Notes: generated from the letters alone by a model not told the origin. DNA of 64,000 nucleotides from an uncultured Bacteroidaceae bacterium (GCA_944320955.1 CALUJL010000027.1:62001-126000); one strand, 5' to 3'. Positions 8,277 to 17,291 are shown, counted from the first letter of the stretch. Translations and numbers: made by a program.

Positions 8277-9550
8277 AGTTGGGTTTGTGCTAATGCCCGG
8301 CGGTAGACTTGCAGGTATTCTTCTGCAATGCGGGCGGGATCGTAGCAGCGGGCCACCTTGTCTATGGCCGCGCGGCTGAGTTCTTCGTAGTTTGCGGCGC
8401 CGAGGATGTAGTCCATCCCTGCGGCCAGGTCTTCGGCCGACTTGTAGTCTGCCAGAAAGCCGTTGCGCTTGTGATCGATCATCTCGGGGATTCCGCCGAT
8501 GCGGAAGCCCGCGCAGGGAAGTCCGCAGGCCATGGCTTCCATAATGGTATTGGGAAGGTTCTCTTCCAGCGAGGGAGTGACGAAAAGGTCTGCCGCATTG
8601 TAGGCCAGGGCCATCTCCTCTCCGCTGCGGAGCTGCCCCAAGGGATAGACGGGGTAGGGGATTTCGCGGGCGAGCTGCTGCCCGTCGCCCTGGCCGAAGA
8701 GGGCTATTCCCACTTTCCCGGCCCATTCCGGCCGCCGGCGGGCCAGAATGCGGCAAGAGTCGATGAAGTAATCGATTCCCTTGCGCTTGTCGGTGAAGCG
8801 GCATGCGCCGAAGAGGATGAGCCTCTGCCCCCCGGGCAGGAGCGTGCCCCAGTGTTTCCGGGCGGCGGCCTTGTCCTGCGGGCGGAAAGCGGCGGGGTCT
8901 ATGGGGTTGGGTATGGCGGTGATTTCCTTCTCCTGCAGGAGGGCGGAGCGGGAGGCCTGCTCGCGGAGCCAGCGGCTGCAGGTGACGAAGCTCAGGGGTG
9001 CGCCGCGGTAGAGCGCGGCCTTGCGGCGGAAGACGCGGCGGGCCAGGTCGACGGGCAGGCGGTGCTCCCCGAGGAAGGGACAGGCGTGGCACTCTGTGTG
9101 GAAGGCGGTGCACTCGCGGGCGTGATGGCAGAGGGAAGTGGCGGGCCACATGTCGTGCATCGTCCAAACCACGGGCTTCCCTGAGCGGAAGATGCGCTCC
9201 AAACTGTGTAGAGAGAGGTAGCCCTGGTTGATCCAGTGCAGGTGGATCACGTCGGCCTCGCGGAACTCGGGCCGACGGGTCACGTCGGTTCCGGCGTTGG
9301 CTATGTCCACGGCGAAGAGATTGCGGCGGCTGAACCGGTTGGCGCCCCAGATGACGAGGCGCTCCCATAGGAAGTTTCGGCGCAGCCGCCACGAGGGAGT
9401 GAGGCTGAGGACGTGCGGGTCGGAGGTCGAACGGTCGCGTACGAGCATCCGCGCCTCTACGCCTTTCTCCCGCAGGGCGCGCATGATGCGTCCCGCGGCC
9501 ACGGCGGCGCCGCCGGTTTGCTCGGAGGTATTGAGGAAGAGTACTTTCAT
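8273..9550 (-). CDS. Glycosyltransferase family 4
   Basis: A 425-residue GT-B retaining glycosyltransferase. The N-terminal MKVLFLNTSEQTGGAAVAAG is the usual glycine-rich acceptor-side loop. The C-terminal donor-side motif PSLEENLPNTIMEAMACGLP carries the E-x7-E pattern. An N-terminal cluster of CHHARECTAF and CHACPFLG, with four cysteines and several histidines, is common in one subgroup of Bacteroidetes GT4 enzymes that act on envelope polysaccharide. It overlaps the downstream GT2 gene by four bases. A 22-bp repeat array separates it from the upstream GtrA gene. Confidence 0.9.
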   Translation of the reverse strand: MKVLFLNTSEQTGGAAVAAGRIMRALREKGVEARMLVRDRSTSDPHVLSLTPSWRLRRNFLWERLVIWGANRFSRRNLFAVDIANAGTDVTRRPEFREADVIHLHWINQGYLSLHSLERIFRSGKPVVWTMHDMWPATSLCHHARECTAFHTECHACPFLGEHRLPVDLARRVFRRKAALYRGAPLSFVTCSRWLREQASRSALLQEKEITAIPNPIDPAAFRPQDKAAARKHWGTLLPGGQRLILFGACRFTDKRKGIDYFIDSCRILARRRPEWAGKVGIALFGQGDGQQLAREIPYPVYPLGQLRSGEEMALAYNAADLFVTPSLEENLPNTIMEAMACGLPCAGFRIGGIPEMIDHKRNGFLADYKSAEDLAAGMDYILGAANYEELSRAAIDKVARCYDPARIAEEYLQVYRRALAQTQL

Positions 9551-9563
9551 GTTTTTCTCAAAA

Positions 9564-9651
9564 GTTGCAGGGCTTTTCCCTGAAAGTACCTGCGCTTTTC
9601 CCGAAAAGCGGCAGCGCTTTCAGGCGGGAGCGGCAGGGCTTTTTCCGCCCG
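9564..9651. repeat. 22-bp unit array E (4 units)
   Basis: Units start at 9564, 9586, 9608 and 9630, with cores GTTGCAGGGC, GTACCTGCGC, GCGGCAGCGC and GCGGCAGGGC. The array sits between two co-directional genes of one apparent operon, so it is probably transcribed. Confidence 0.9.
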
Positions 9652-9673
9652 GGGCGGGCGGCGGGGCGGAGGG

Positions 9674-10108
9674 TCATGGCGCGGTGTGGAAAAGCAGGTA
9701 CTTGCGCGCCAGGAAGTTGTAGAGGTAGACGAGGACCGCGGTCACGACTTTCGACACCGCATAGTGCAGGCCCACCCATTCGGTGAAGAACTTCAAGAGC
9801 AGCGCGTTGAGCCCCAGCCCGACAACCCCTATGAGGGCGAAGAAAAGGAACTCCACGCTTTTCTGCTTGACGCGGGAGCGGGTGAAGACCCACACCGTGC
9901 TGATGAAGTAATTCACCAGCAGCCCGGCCAGGAAAGATATGGAGGCGGACAGGAGATAGTGCAGCCCGGCCAGCTCCGTGAGGCCCACGAGGAGCAGGAA
10001 GTCCACGATGAAAGCCGCGCCTCCTACGAAGGTGTAGCGGAAAAGTTGTATGAATACGTTGTCCGTCCGCTCCAGCAACGATTTTTTCAGCACGTTCTTC
10101 GTCTTCAT
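9674..10108 (-). CDS. GtrA-like membrane protein
   Basis: A 144-residue protein with four predicted transmembrane helices, matching GtrA/DPMS-accessory proteins. These proteins are thought to flip or retain lipid-linked sugars (undecaprenyl-phosphate glucose in the phage GtrA case) at the inner membrane. Typical segments visible are FRYTFVGGAAFIVDFLLL near the start, NYFISTVWVF in the middle and NFLARKYLLF at the end. It lies 37 bp downstream of the GT39-like gene. The pairing suggests that a lipid-linked sugar made nearby is the donor for that transferase. Confidence 0.88.
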   Translation of the reverse strand: MKTKNVLKKSLLERTDNVFIQLFRYTFVGGAAFIVDFLLLVGLTELAGLHYLLSASISFLAGLLVNYFISTVWVFTRSRVKQKSVEFLFFALIGVVGLGLNALLLKFFTEWVGLHYAVSKVVTAVLVYLYNFLARKYLLFHTAP

Positions 10109-10145
10109 CTCCTCATCGGGTTTTCGGCGCGCGCGGCGCGGGTTC

Positions 10146-11831
10146 TCATTGTCCGTCCTTCATGCCCAGCATCTCCGCGGCTTTCTTCCGGTCGAATTGC
10201 AGCAGGTAGGTGTCGGGAAGCGTCAGGTGTACGACGGGATAGAAGAGCTCCGGATTTTTCTGGATGGCGGGGTAGAGGTAGAGCGCCGTGGAGGAAAATC
10301 CCAATTGGTCGAGCACTACATAGTCCGCCCCGCTCTTGACCATCTCGCGCAGCACGGCCTTGTCGTCGGAGGAATACAGGTATCCCTTGGCGCGGGTGCG
10401 GGAGTAGAGGTAGAAGAGCTGCGGCTTGCGGCAGATGACCACCGTGCTTTCCGGCACGCTCACCCGCGTCATCTGGGCTATCTCGATGTAGTTTTGGTAA
10501 TTCGGCGGCAGCGGCTGGGCGTTTACCTTGCTCAGGTACGTGACCGGCCCTTTGCAGAAGAGCAGCAACAGCACCAGCGGCCAGGGCGAAAGGGAGCGGG
10601 AAAACTTCTTCCGCCACAGCGCGTTGAGCAGCGCATACAGCCCCACGAACTGCCCCATGGTCAGGAAAGGCAGGAGCGCGGTAATATATCGGTTGCCCGA
10701 CGGCGTGCTGAAGAGCGCAATCACGCCGAAAGTGAAGGCCAAGTAGCTGATGAGCAGCCAGCGGAGCTGCTTCATTTGCCAATAGCCGTAGAGGATGAGG
10801 CCGAGACTTGCGAGGCCGATGATCCAGAGGCCGGCGGTTTGCGGCTGTTGGCTATAGTCTCCTGCCAATTGCAGGAAGGGAGTCGACGGATCGATGGGCT
10901 TGTCGAACGAACCGACCAAGGAGTATGGCAAATTGGGGATGATGGAATTGGGCAAGGCCTGCGAGATGAGCATGCCCAGCGTGTCGAAAAACCGGGAAGC
11001 GATGCCGCCGATGTCCAAATGCCCGTCCTCGGGCCGGAAAGGATTGGCCTGGGATATGGTTTCGAAGTAGCGGCTTTGCGCCAAGCCCAAGGCCTTGTTG
11101 CGAATCATCCAGGGCAGGCAGAGAACGGCGAAGCTCCCTGCCGTAAGGAGCGTCTCCTTCCAGCGCAGACGGGCCAGGAAATAGACGAAAACGGCGGCGA
11201 CGAGGGCGATGCCCTGCGTGCGGACGTGGTAGCTGAGCGCAAGGAATGCCACCATCACCCAGAACCAGGGATTCTTCCAGAAGGCGCTTTTCGAGGAATC
11301 GAGGCGGATGAGGGCCACTACCACCAGCGCCGAGCACAGGAGGAACGACATTTCGCTCATCATGATGCAGGCAAAGTGGAGCGTGCGCTCGCTCAATATC
11401 ATGCCCGCGCCTGCGATGAAGGCCAACTCACGCCGCACTCCGGAGCGAATCATGGCCCAATAGAGCATAAGGATGGAGGCCAGCATGAAAATGCCGTTCA
11501 TCACTTTCTGGGCGGTGAAGCTGTCTGTCAGGAAGCGCAGGGGCGCCATCAGCAGCGGGTAGCCCGGCGGGAAGGTATTGCTGGGCGTCATGCTCGAAAG
11601 GTCCGTATATCCCTGCCCGGAGGCCAGGGCGGTGGCGTAGATGTAGTACATGCAATTGTCGCCGTTGGTGTCCAGTTTCGGGTCGAACGTAGCGGTGTAG
11701 GCGAAAACCCATACCAGAGCGAGCAGTGCGGGGTAGACCCAGCGCATCACGCCGTAGCGCTCGCGCGGGGAGAGCGGGGGCAGGGGCGTGGCCGCGGCAG
11801 GGGAAGCGGCGGGGGGAGGAGTCGGTTTCAT
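10146..11831 (-). CDS. Polytopic membrane glycosyltransferase (GT39/ArnT-like)
   Basis: A 561-residue integral membrane protein with about ten to twelve hydrophobic segments. The first periplasmic loop, after the first helix, contains FDPKLDTNGDNCMYYIYA, with acidic residues where GT-C fold transferases keep their catalytic aspartate. GT-C enzymes transfer sugars from polyprenyl-phosphate donors on the outer face of the inner membrane. The start at 11831 (MKPTPPPAASP) is the first ATG outside the repeat-rich upstream region; ATG at 11753 region (MRWVYP) is possible. First gene of the minus-strand GT cluster. Confidence 0.75.
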   Translation of the reverse strand: MKPTPPPAASPAAATPLPPLSPRERYGVMRWVYPALLALVWVFAYTATFDPKLDTNGDNCMYYIYATALASGQGYTDLSSMTPSNTFPPGYPLLMAPLRFLTDSFTAQKVMNGIFMLASILMLYWAMIRSGVRRELAFIAGAGMILSERTLHFACIMMSEMSFLLCSALVVVALIRLDSSKSAFWKNPWFWVMVAFLALSYHVRTQGIALVAAVFVYFLARLRWKETLLTAGSFAVLCLPWMIRNKALGLAQSRYFETISQANPFRPEDGHLDIGGIASRFFDTLGMLISQALPNSIIPNLPYSLVGSFDKPIDPSTPFLQLAGDYSQQPQTAGLWIIGLASLGLILYGYWQMKQLRWLLISYLAFTFGVIALFSTPSGNRYITALLPFLTMGQFVGLYALLNALWRKKFSRSLSPWPLVLLLLFCKGPVTYLSKVNAQPLPPNYQNYIEIAQMTRVSVPESTVVICRKPQLFYLYSRTRAKGYLYSSDDKAVLREMVKSGADYVVLDQLGFSSTALYLYPAIQKNPELFYPVVHLTLPDTYLLQFDRKKAAEMLGMKDGQ

Positions 11832-11902
11832 GACTTTCGGGAGGGGTTGTTTGACAAAAGTGTATGCCTTCCCGCGCGGCCGTGCCGCACGTAAAGGATG
11901 TG

Positions 11903-11910
11903 CGAAGATA
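11903..11910 (-). promoter_or_regulatory. Possible -7 element of the glycosyltransferase cluster
   Basis: Read on the minus strand this is TATCTTCG, one base off TAnnTTTG. It lies 72 bp upstream of the start at 11831. Confidence 0.4.
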
Positions 11911-11974
11911 CGCTTTTCCGCCCAACCGCGCAAGAATTTCGCCTCCCATCTGCCGCTTCCTCCCGATTTAGCCT

Positions 11975-11982
11975 TATCTTTG
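11975..11982 (+). promoter_or_regulatory. -7 promoter element of the DUF115-like gene
   Basis: TATCTTTG matches TAnnTTTG. The ATG at 12113 is 130 bp downstream, so array F would be part of the leader mRNA. Confidence 0.6.
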
Positions 11983-12012
11983 CGCTCCGCCCGCAGGGCT
12001 CCCGGGGGGAAA

Positions 12013-12100
12013 GCGGCAGCGCTTCCCGCAAAGAGATGCAGCGCTTCCGGCAAAAAGCGCAGGCACTTTCCGGGAAAACATGCAGGGCTTTTCCCGAAAC
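12013..12100. repeat. 22-bp unit array F (4 units)
   Basis: Units start at 12013, 12035, 12057 and 12079, with cores GCGGCAGCGC, GATGCAGCGC, GCGCAGGCAC and CATGCAGGGC. They lie in a divergent gap, all with the CAG strand facing right, and inside the predicted leader of the gene at 12113. Confidence 0.92.
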
Positions 12101-12112
12101 CCCCTATGCCTT

Positions 12113-12982
12113 ATGGAACAATTCGTCAAGACCTTTTTCTCCCGCCTCTGGCAGACGCTCCTGAGCCTGCTGAAGATTTCGCTCAAGTCCTGCCTCCGCA
12201 CGCCGCTCCCCCGGCCCTCTTCGGCAGAGGGGGAGCTGCTCATCCTGGCCAACGGCCCGTCGTTGACGCAGACCGTGGAGGCGCATCCTTCCTTCCTGCA
12301 GGGCAAGGACCTGCTGGCCGTAAACCACGCCGCCGTTTCCGACCTGTTTGTCCGCCTCAGGCCGCGCTACTATCTGCTGGCCGACCCGCTCTTCTGGATC
12401 GATCCTGCCATACGCGACCGCACGTTCGGCGCGCTGGCCGCGCGGACCGCCTGGCCCATGACGCTCTTCATGCCCATGCGGGCGTGGAAGGACCGCACCT
12501 GGCAGCCCCTCGTGGCGCAGAACCCGCAGATCCGCGTGGTGAAGTACAACTCCACCCCCGTGGAGGGATTCCCGGGGTTCTGCAACCTTGTCTATAAACT
12601 CGGCCTCGGGATGCCGCGCCCGCACAATGTGCTGATTCCTTCCATTGCCGTGGCCGTGCGAATGGGCTACCGCCGCGTCTATCTGGCGGGGGCCGACCAC
12701 TCGTGGCTGCCGGAGATTACGGTCAACGACCGCAACGAGGTGCTCATGAACCAGAAGCACTTCTACGACCGGGGGCGCTCCGAGGCCCGCGCCGTGCGCA
12801 ACGAAAACCTGACGACCGCCACGCTCTCCACCATCCTGCACCACATGTCGGTGGCCTTCGGCAGCTACTTCGTCCTGCGCGACTTTGCGCGCTTCTGCGG
12901 CGCGGAGGTCATCAACGTGACGCCCGGCTCCTTCATCGACGCCTTCCCCCGCCTGCAGCTCCCCTCCGAGCCGCAGGGTTGA
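12113..12982 (+). CDS. DUF115-like glycan-associated protein
   Basis: A 289-residue protein that resembles DUF115/MptE-like proteins found in surface polysaccharide loci. Visible features are the nucleotide-binding-like ELLILANGPSL, DLLAVNHAAVSDLF, and the later SIAVAVRMGYRRVYLAGADHSWL. The last of these is the usual second Rossmann-like strand with an aspartate. The function is not established for this subgroup; a sugar-nucleotide or sugar-phosphate role fits the adjacent glycosyltransferase cluster. The start at 12113 (MEQFVK) is preferred. An earlier in-frame ATG at 12080 lies inside a repeat unit and would only add repeat-encoded residues. Confidence 0.6.
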   Translation: MEQFVKTFFSRLWQTLLSLLKISLKSCLRTPLPRPSSAEGELLILANGPSLTQTVEAHPSFLQGKDLLAVNHAAVSDLFVRLRPRYYLLADPLFWIDPAIRDRTFGALAARTAWPMTLFMPMRAWKDRTWQPLVAQNPQIRVVKYNSTPVEGFPGFCNLVYKLGLGMPRPHNVLIPSIAVAVRMGYRRVYLAGADHSWLPEITVNDRNEVLMNQKHFYDRGRSEARAVRNENLTTATLSTILHHMSVAFGSYFVLRDFARFCGAEVINVTPGSFIDAFPRLQLPSEPQG

Positions 12983-13052
12983 CCCCCGGGCCCGGCATAT
13001 TCCCCTCCCTTTCCCTGCCGCCTCTCTCCCCCGGCGCAGGGACACGATGCAC

Positions 13053-13095
13053 GGAGCCCCGCCGTCCGCTCTTGCGGGTGGCGGGGCTTCTGTGT
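13053..13095 (+). terminator. Probable terminator after the DUF115-like gene
   Basis: AGCCCCGCC (13055-13063) pairs with GGCGGGGCT (13080-13088), followed by TCTGTGT. The T-tract is weak. Confidence 0.55.
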
Positions 13096-13121
13096 AAGCT
13101 GTGCGGCGCTCCGGCCGGATT

Positions 13122-13241
13122 CGTGCAGGGCTTCAGCCGGAAAGCGGCAGGGCTTTCGGGGAAAACATGCAGCACTTTCGGGAAAAACATGCAGCGGTTT
13201 TCGGAAAAAGCGGCAGCGCTTTCCGGCGGAAGCCTTGCCGG
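13122..13241. repeat. 22-bp unit array G (5-6 units)
   Basis: Units start at 13122, 13144, 13166, 13188, 13210 and (degenerate) 13232, with cores CGTGCAGGGC, GCGGCAGGGC, CATGCAGCAC, CATGCAGCGG, GCGGCAGCGC and GCCTTGCCGG. The array lies between convergent genes. All clear cores face one way, and the terminator here is a separate hairpin at 13053. Confidence 0.9.
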
Positions 13242-13254
13242 GAGCGTCTCTCCG

Positions 13255-15630
13255 TCAGAGGGCTATCTTGAGCGTCTTGCGGGCCGTCTGCACGAGGTAG
13301 GTGCGGTTTTCGGGAAGCGTCAGGCTCTCCGCGCCCCGGCCGCTGGCGGTGAGGCTGCGGAGCTGCGTGCCGGCGGTGTCGTAGATGCGGATGGTTTCGC
13401 CCGCGGCGGCTCCCTCGATGGTGAGGACGCCTCGGCCGGTGGTGTAGACCGCTACGCCGTTTTCGTCGGCTTGCAGCCCTTCGTCCATCCCGGTGCCCAT
13501 TTCGAAGCTGACGCTCAGCACGCTGTTGGCCCGGAGCGCAGGGGTCGTGTACGCGCCGTCTGCGCCTACGTCGGCCGTCACGTCGCGCCCGTCGAGGCGC
13601 ACGCTGTTGAGTTTCCAGCCTTCCTCAGCCACAATGCGGCAACTGAAGGCCGCGCCTTTCTCTACGGGCAGGCTGACGGAGCCGCCGTTGCCCGACTTGA
13701 TGCTGAGCAGCACGGGCGATTCGCGGAAAGAGGCTTCGAGCGTCAGGTTTTCCTCCAGCGATTCTACGGTGTAGACGCCCCCTTCCAGCTCCGCGGTCAC
13801 GTCCTTTCCGTTGCAGACGAGGCGGTCTGTCTCGTAACCCTCGTCGGGCAGCAGCGCGATGCGCACCGCCGATCCGCGCACGAGGCGCTCCTCGGCCTCG
13901 TAGTAGGGCTCGTTTTCGCCGATTTGCACCTGCCCCTTGCCGGAAGTGCGGCCGATGCGGACGGAATAATATACGTCGCCCGGCACGTCCTCCTCCACGA
14001 TCGAGTCGAAAGCGGCATAGGCGCCCAGCGCTTCATAAGCCGCTTTGCTGCCGAGGGGCACGTAGAGCGTACACTCGTTGCCGTCCTCTATGATGTCGGG
14101 CGCGACGGCCAGTCCGTTCACCGTGGGGGGAATGCCGCGGTTGATGTGCACCGCGCGGAGCGAAGCGCAGCCGGAGAAGGAGCCTTGCCCCAGGTCTTCG
14201 AGCGTGCTGGGGAAGGTCAGTTCCTCCAGGCCGCTGCCCGAGAACGCGTAGTTGCCCACCTTTTGCAGGCCGGAGGGCATCTGCAGCGACTTCAGCGCGG
14301 CGCAGTTGCCGAAAGCGTAGCTGCCTTCGATGGAAACCACGCTCTCCGGGATGTTGACCTCAGCCAGGTTCGTGCAGCCGTTGAAGAGGTTTGCAGGAAT
14401 CGTGCTGATCCCTTCCGGAAGGGTGACGCGCGTCAGGCCGGAACAGCCGTCGAATGTCATATAGCCGAGGCACTTTACGGTAGAAGGCACGCTGATTTCG
14501 GCCAGGCTCTTGCACTCTGCGAAGAAACCGGTGGCCAAAGTGTCAAGCGCGGCAGGGAAAGTGAACGAAGTAAGGGCAGTCCCGCTCACGGCCCTTGCCC
14601 CCGTGCTGCGGACGCTCTCGGGGAAACGGATGGAGGAGAGGCGCGAGCAGCCGCTGAATGCGTTGGCGCCGATGTGTTCCACTCCTTCGGGTATCGAAAC
14701 CTCTGTGAGTTGCGTGCAGGACTGGCAGGCATCGTCGGGAATCTCCTTCAGCCCGGCGGAGAAGGCGATGGACTTCAGCGCGGTGCAGCCGGAGAAGACG
14801 CCGTTGTCCATGTGCCGGACGTTGCCGGGCAGCACCACTTCCGTCAGCGCGGTGCAGCCCTGGAAGGCGCGGGGGCCTATCTCTTCGAGCTGTGCGGGGA
14901 AGGAAATTCCCGTAAGCCCGGCGCCGCTGAAGGCGCGGTCTTCTATTTTTTTCAGCCCCGCAGGCAGAACGATGTTTTCGAGCTTGCCGCAGCCGGAAAA
15001 GGTCTGGTCTTTTATGGTTTCGAGACCCTCGGGCAGGTGCACCTCCCGCAAGTTTGCCCGCTGGGCGAAGGCCCATGCGCCGATTTCACTGACGCTGTTG
15101 GGGATATGGGCATAGACAAGCCGGTTCTGGTTGGGCGTCGGGCTGCTCATGTAGAAGGCGCGCTCGCCTATGGTCTGCAGGCCTTCGTGGAGAACGAGCG
15201 AGTCTATCTGCGTGGTGCTGAAGGCGTATTCCCGAATGTGCTTGAGGTTTTCGGAAAAGCGCACCTTCGAAACTGTAGAGTGCTCGAAGGCTTGGCCTTG
15301 GACTTCCTCGATTGTGCCAGGCATGAGCACCTGCGGCACGTCGGCGTAGCGGAAAGCCTGATAACCGATGATGCTGACGGTGTACTGCGCTTCGCCGTTT
15401 GTCACGGTGGCGGGGATTTCTACGGCGAAGTTGCTGGCGTACTTCTCCGGGCCGTAGGTAAGGGTCACGGTTTGGCCGTCGGGATTGACGGTGTAGTACA
15501 GGTCGATTGGCTCTTGGCCTAAGGAGGGCGCCGAGAAGTCATAGGCACCGGCTCCGGCGCAGCAGGCGGCAAGGGCGGCTATCAGGCAGCCGAACCGCCG
15601 GATGGGGAGGGTGAAACGATTGAAAATCAT
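13255..15630 (-). CDS. BspA-like leucine-rich repeat surface protein 2
   Basis: A 791-residue secreted protein. A signal-like N-terminus (MIFNRFTLPIRRFGCLIAALAACCAGAGA) precedes a short beta-rich region, followed by about fifteen LRR_5 repeats of the A-F-x-G-C-x-x-L type (roughly residues 80-520). Then come two copies of a small domain with Y-x-V-x-x-x-x-x-x-G and R-L-V-C-N-G-K-D-V / V-R-L-D-G-R-D-V motifs (about 555-690). The last 80 residues (from GVAVYTTGRGVLTIEG) form a beta-rich tail like the C-terminal sorting or anchoring segments of Bacteroidetes secreted proteins; that role is inference. It has its own promoter at 15733. Confidence 0.87.
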   Translation of the reverse strand: MIFNRFTLPIRRFGCLIAALAACCAGAGAYDFSAPSLGQEPIDLYYTVNPDGQTVTLTYGPEKYASNFAVEIPATVTNGEAQYTVSIIGYQAFRYADVPQVLMPGTIEEVQGQAFEHSTVSKVRFSENLKHIREYAFSTTQIDSLVLHEGLQTIGERAFYMSSPTPNQNRLVYAHIPNSVSEIGAWAFAQRANLREVHLPEGLETIKDQTFSGCGKLENIVLPAGLKKIEDRAFSGAGLTGISFPAQLEEIGPRAFQGCTALTEVVLPGNVRHMDNGVFSGCTALKSIAFSAGLKEIPDDACQSCTQLTEVSIPEGVEHIGANAFSGCSRLSSIRFPESVRSTGARAVSGTALTSFTFPAALDTLATGFFAECKSLAEISVPSTVKCLGYMTFDGCSGLTRVTLPEGISTIPANLFNGCTNLAEVNIPESVVSIEGSYAFGNCAALKSLQMPSGLQKVGNYAFSGSGLEELTFPSTLEDLGQGSFSGCASLRAVHINRGIPPTVNGLAVAPDIIEDGNECTLYVPLGSKAAYEALGAYAAFDSIVEEDVPGDVYYSVRIGRTSGKGQVQIGENEPYYEAEERLVRGSAVRIALLPDEGYETDRLVCNGKDVTAELEGGVYTVESLEENLTLEASFRESPVLLSIKSGNGGSVSLPVEKGAAFSCRIVAEEGWKLNSVRLDGRDVTADVGADGAYTTPALRANSVLSVSFEMGTGMDEGLQADENGVAVYTTGRGVLTIEGAAAGETIRIYDTAGTQLRSLTASGRGAESLTLPENRTYLVQTARKTLKIAL

Positions 15631-15732
15631 AAGGTTGTGTTTTTAAGGGACTTGCTCTTTTTTCTCTTCCCGGCAGGGGATGTGCGGCTTCCTGCGGCAT
15701 TCCTCCGGCGGGGCGGAAGGGAAGATTTGAGG

Positions 15733-15740
15733 CAAAGGTA
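15733..15740 (-). promoter_or_regulatory. -7 promoter element of the second BspA-like gene
   Basis: Minus-strand TACCTTTG, matching TAnnTTTG, about 103 bp upstream of the start at 15630. Confidence 0.6.
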
Positions 15741-15778
15741 GGGGTTTGGAATGTCCCGGGCAATGTTTTCGCCGAAAA

Positions 15779-15866
15779 GTTGCAGCGCTTTTCCGGAAAA
15801 CATGCAGGACTTTTTCAAGAAAGTTGCAGCGCTTTTTGCCGGAGGGTGCAGCACTTTTCGCGAGAA
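15779..15866. repeat. 22-bp unit array H (4 units)
   Basis: Units start at 15779, 15801, 15823 and 15845, with cores GTTGCAGCGC, CATGCAGGAC, GTTGCAGCGC and GGTGCAGCAC. They lie between the promoter at 15733 and the terminator of the upstream peptidase gene. This array, the promoter and the terminator account for the 313-bp gap 15631-15943. Confidence 0.9.
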
Positions 15867-15895
15867 CCGGCGGGTCGCCCCGCCGTCCGGGCATG

Positions 15896-15930
15896 AAAAA
15901 AGCCGGAAGCGGCTGGCTTCCGGCTCTTCG
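15896..15930 (-). terminator. Intrinsic terminator of the C1 peptidase gene
   Basis: On the minus strand GAGCCGGAAGCC pairs with the GGCTTCCGGCT complement to form a stem around a short loop, followed by TTTTTT (the A-run at 15896-15901 on the plus strand). Confidence 0.85.
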
Positions 15931-15943
15931 GGGGCTATGGGGT

Positions 15944-17128
15944 TTAGAGTCCGAGTTTCTGGCGAATTGCGGCGGGGATGGCGTCTTTGTGGATGAGGAT
16001 GTTGAGGGTTTTGTAGGCGACGAATGCCTTGCTGGCGTACCAAGTGCCGTTGTATCCCTGGTTTCCCCAGGAGTTTTTCACCATGAAGTACTCCTTTCCG
16101 TTCTGATCCGTTGCCAGTCCGTAGATGAGCATGCCGTGGTCGTCGGTAGTTTCCCAGTTGTCGAAGGCTTCTTGCCGCATCTCTTGTGTCACTTCTATCT
16201 CGGGCATCGGTTTGGAGATGAGCTCCTTGTTGCGCTCGGCGGAGCTCATCTTGAGCCAGCGGGCCATGTCGCTTCCGGTGAGGTCTGCGCCTTTTTCCAC
16301 ATCGGGCATGACGCATACGCCCTGGCGGGTGAAGCCCGGCTCGCTCACGTCGCTGCCCCAGGCAAAAGTGTAGCCGTTGCGCACGGCGTAGTCCATGACT
16401 TCCATGAATTCATCGAGCGGAAGGTTGTAGTTGAGGCCTCCTCTCCAGTTATCCTGCACCTCGATGGCGAAGGGGGCGTAGAACGGATGGTGAGTGAAGC
16501 TGGTCAATCCTACGTAGTCCTGCATGTTCAGGCCGAGGGACTGGGCGTAAGTCTTGGGAGTGTACTGCTTTCCTTCGAAAGTAAACTCCTCGGGCAGCGG
16601 GCCGAAGTAGGCTTCGAGCACTCCGTAGTAGGCCTTTTTCCAGACGGGGGAGAGCTTTGCGCGTTTGCCCTTGCCGATGGCCTGGATTGTGGCTGTCATC
16701 AGTGGGTCGAGCTCGTTGAAATTGGGAAGACTGTCGCCGTATTCGATGCCTACGTAGGCGCTTTGGGGCACGATGCCGTAGTGTTCCAGGCAGTAGACCA
16801 CGTCGTAGAAACTGCCGCCCTGCCCCAAGGGGGCATCGCCGTGGAAGCGGACGTAGTTTACGCCGCGGTCCTGGTAGGTGTGGTGCGCCACGAACATGCG
16901 GGAGAGCTCGTGTTCGCCCTTGCCGAGGCGCAGGAGTTCGGACTCGAAGAAGGCCAGGCCGGAATAAGCCCAGCAGGTTCCCGACTGGTTCTGGTTCTTA
17001 ATGGACGTGATGGGCGCCGCTTTTACGGTAGTGAAGACGAATCCTTCGGGTTCGGCTTCTTTCTTTTTCTTGGCCGCTGCGGGGAAAACGATGGCGGCGG
17101 CCAGCAGGAGGGTTAAGATTCTTTTCAT
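15944..17128 (-). CDS. Secreted papain-family (C1B, PepC/bleomycin hydrolase-like) aminopeptidase
   Basis: A 394-residue cysteine peptidase. The catalytic triad is readable: C52 in QSGTCWAYSG, H331 in DDHGMLIYG, and N352 in VKNSWG. Length, order and the C-terminal residues fit aminopeptidase C/bleomycin hydrolase. Those enzymes are usually cytosolic, but here a signal peptide (MKRILTLLLAAAIVFPAAA) is followed by a lysine-rich stretch, so this form is probably periplasmic, as in several Bacteroidetes. It would trim peptides for amino-acid use. It is a single-gene unit with its own terminator at 15896. Confidence 0.92.
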   Translation of the reverse strand: MKRILTLLLAAAIVFPAAAKKKKEAEPEGFVFTTVKAAPITSIKNQNQSGTCWAYSGLAFFESELLRLGKGEHELSRMFVAHHTYQDRGVNYVRFHGDAPLGQGGSFYDVVYCLEHYGIVPQSAYVGIEYGDSLPNFNELDPLMTATIQAIGKGKRAKLSPVWKKAYYGVLEAYFGPLPEEFTFEGKQYTPKTYAQSLGLNMQDYVGLTSFTHHPFYAPFAIEVQDNWRGGLNYNLPLDEFMEVMDYAVRNGYTFAWGSDVSEPGFTRQGVCVMPDVEKGADLTGSDMARWLKMSSAERNKELISKPMPEIEVTQEMRQEAFDNWETTDDHGMLIYGLATDQNGKEYFMVKNSWGNQGYNGTWYASKAFVAYKTLNILIHKDAIPAAIRQKLGL

Positions 17129-17189
17129 AATAAGAGAGGGTTACGGTATTTTTACGATTTGATTAAGGTCGTTGTTTTCGTAGCGGCCG

Positions 17190-17197
17190 CAAATATC
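17190..17197 (-). promoter_or_regulatory. Possible -7 element of the C1 peptidase gene
   Basis: Minus-strand GATATTTG differs from TAnnTTTG at the first base and lies 62 bp upstream of the start at 17128. Confidence 0.35.
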
Positions 17198-17291
17198 GGT
17201 TTTTCCCCTTAGACGGCCAAACTTTTCGTGGGGAATGTGCCGGATCTTCCGCCCTGCGGGGCGGAGGCGGGGGCGCCGCGGGGCGGGAGGA

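Noticed and set aside
10146..12053. Extended N-termini reading through repeat arrays (also at 12080, 32047, 43648, 63216)
   Set aside because: The added residues are translations of 22-bp units, and the shorter starts match family N-termini and promoters.
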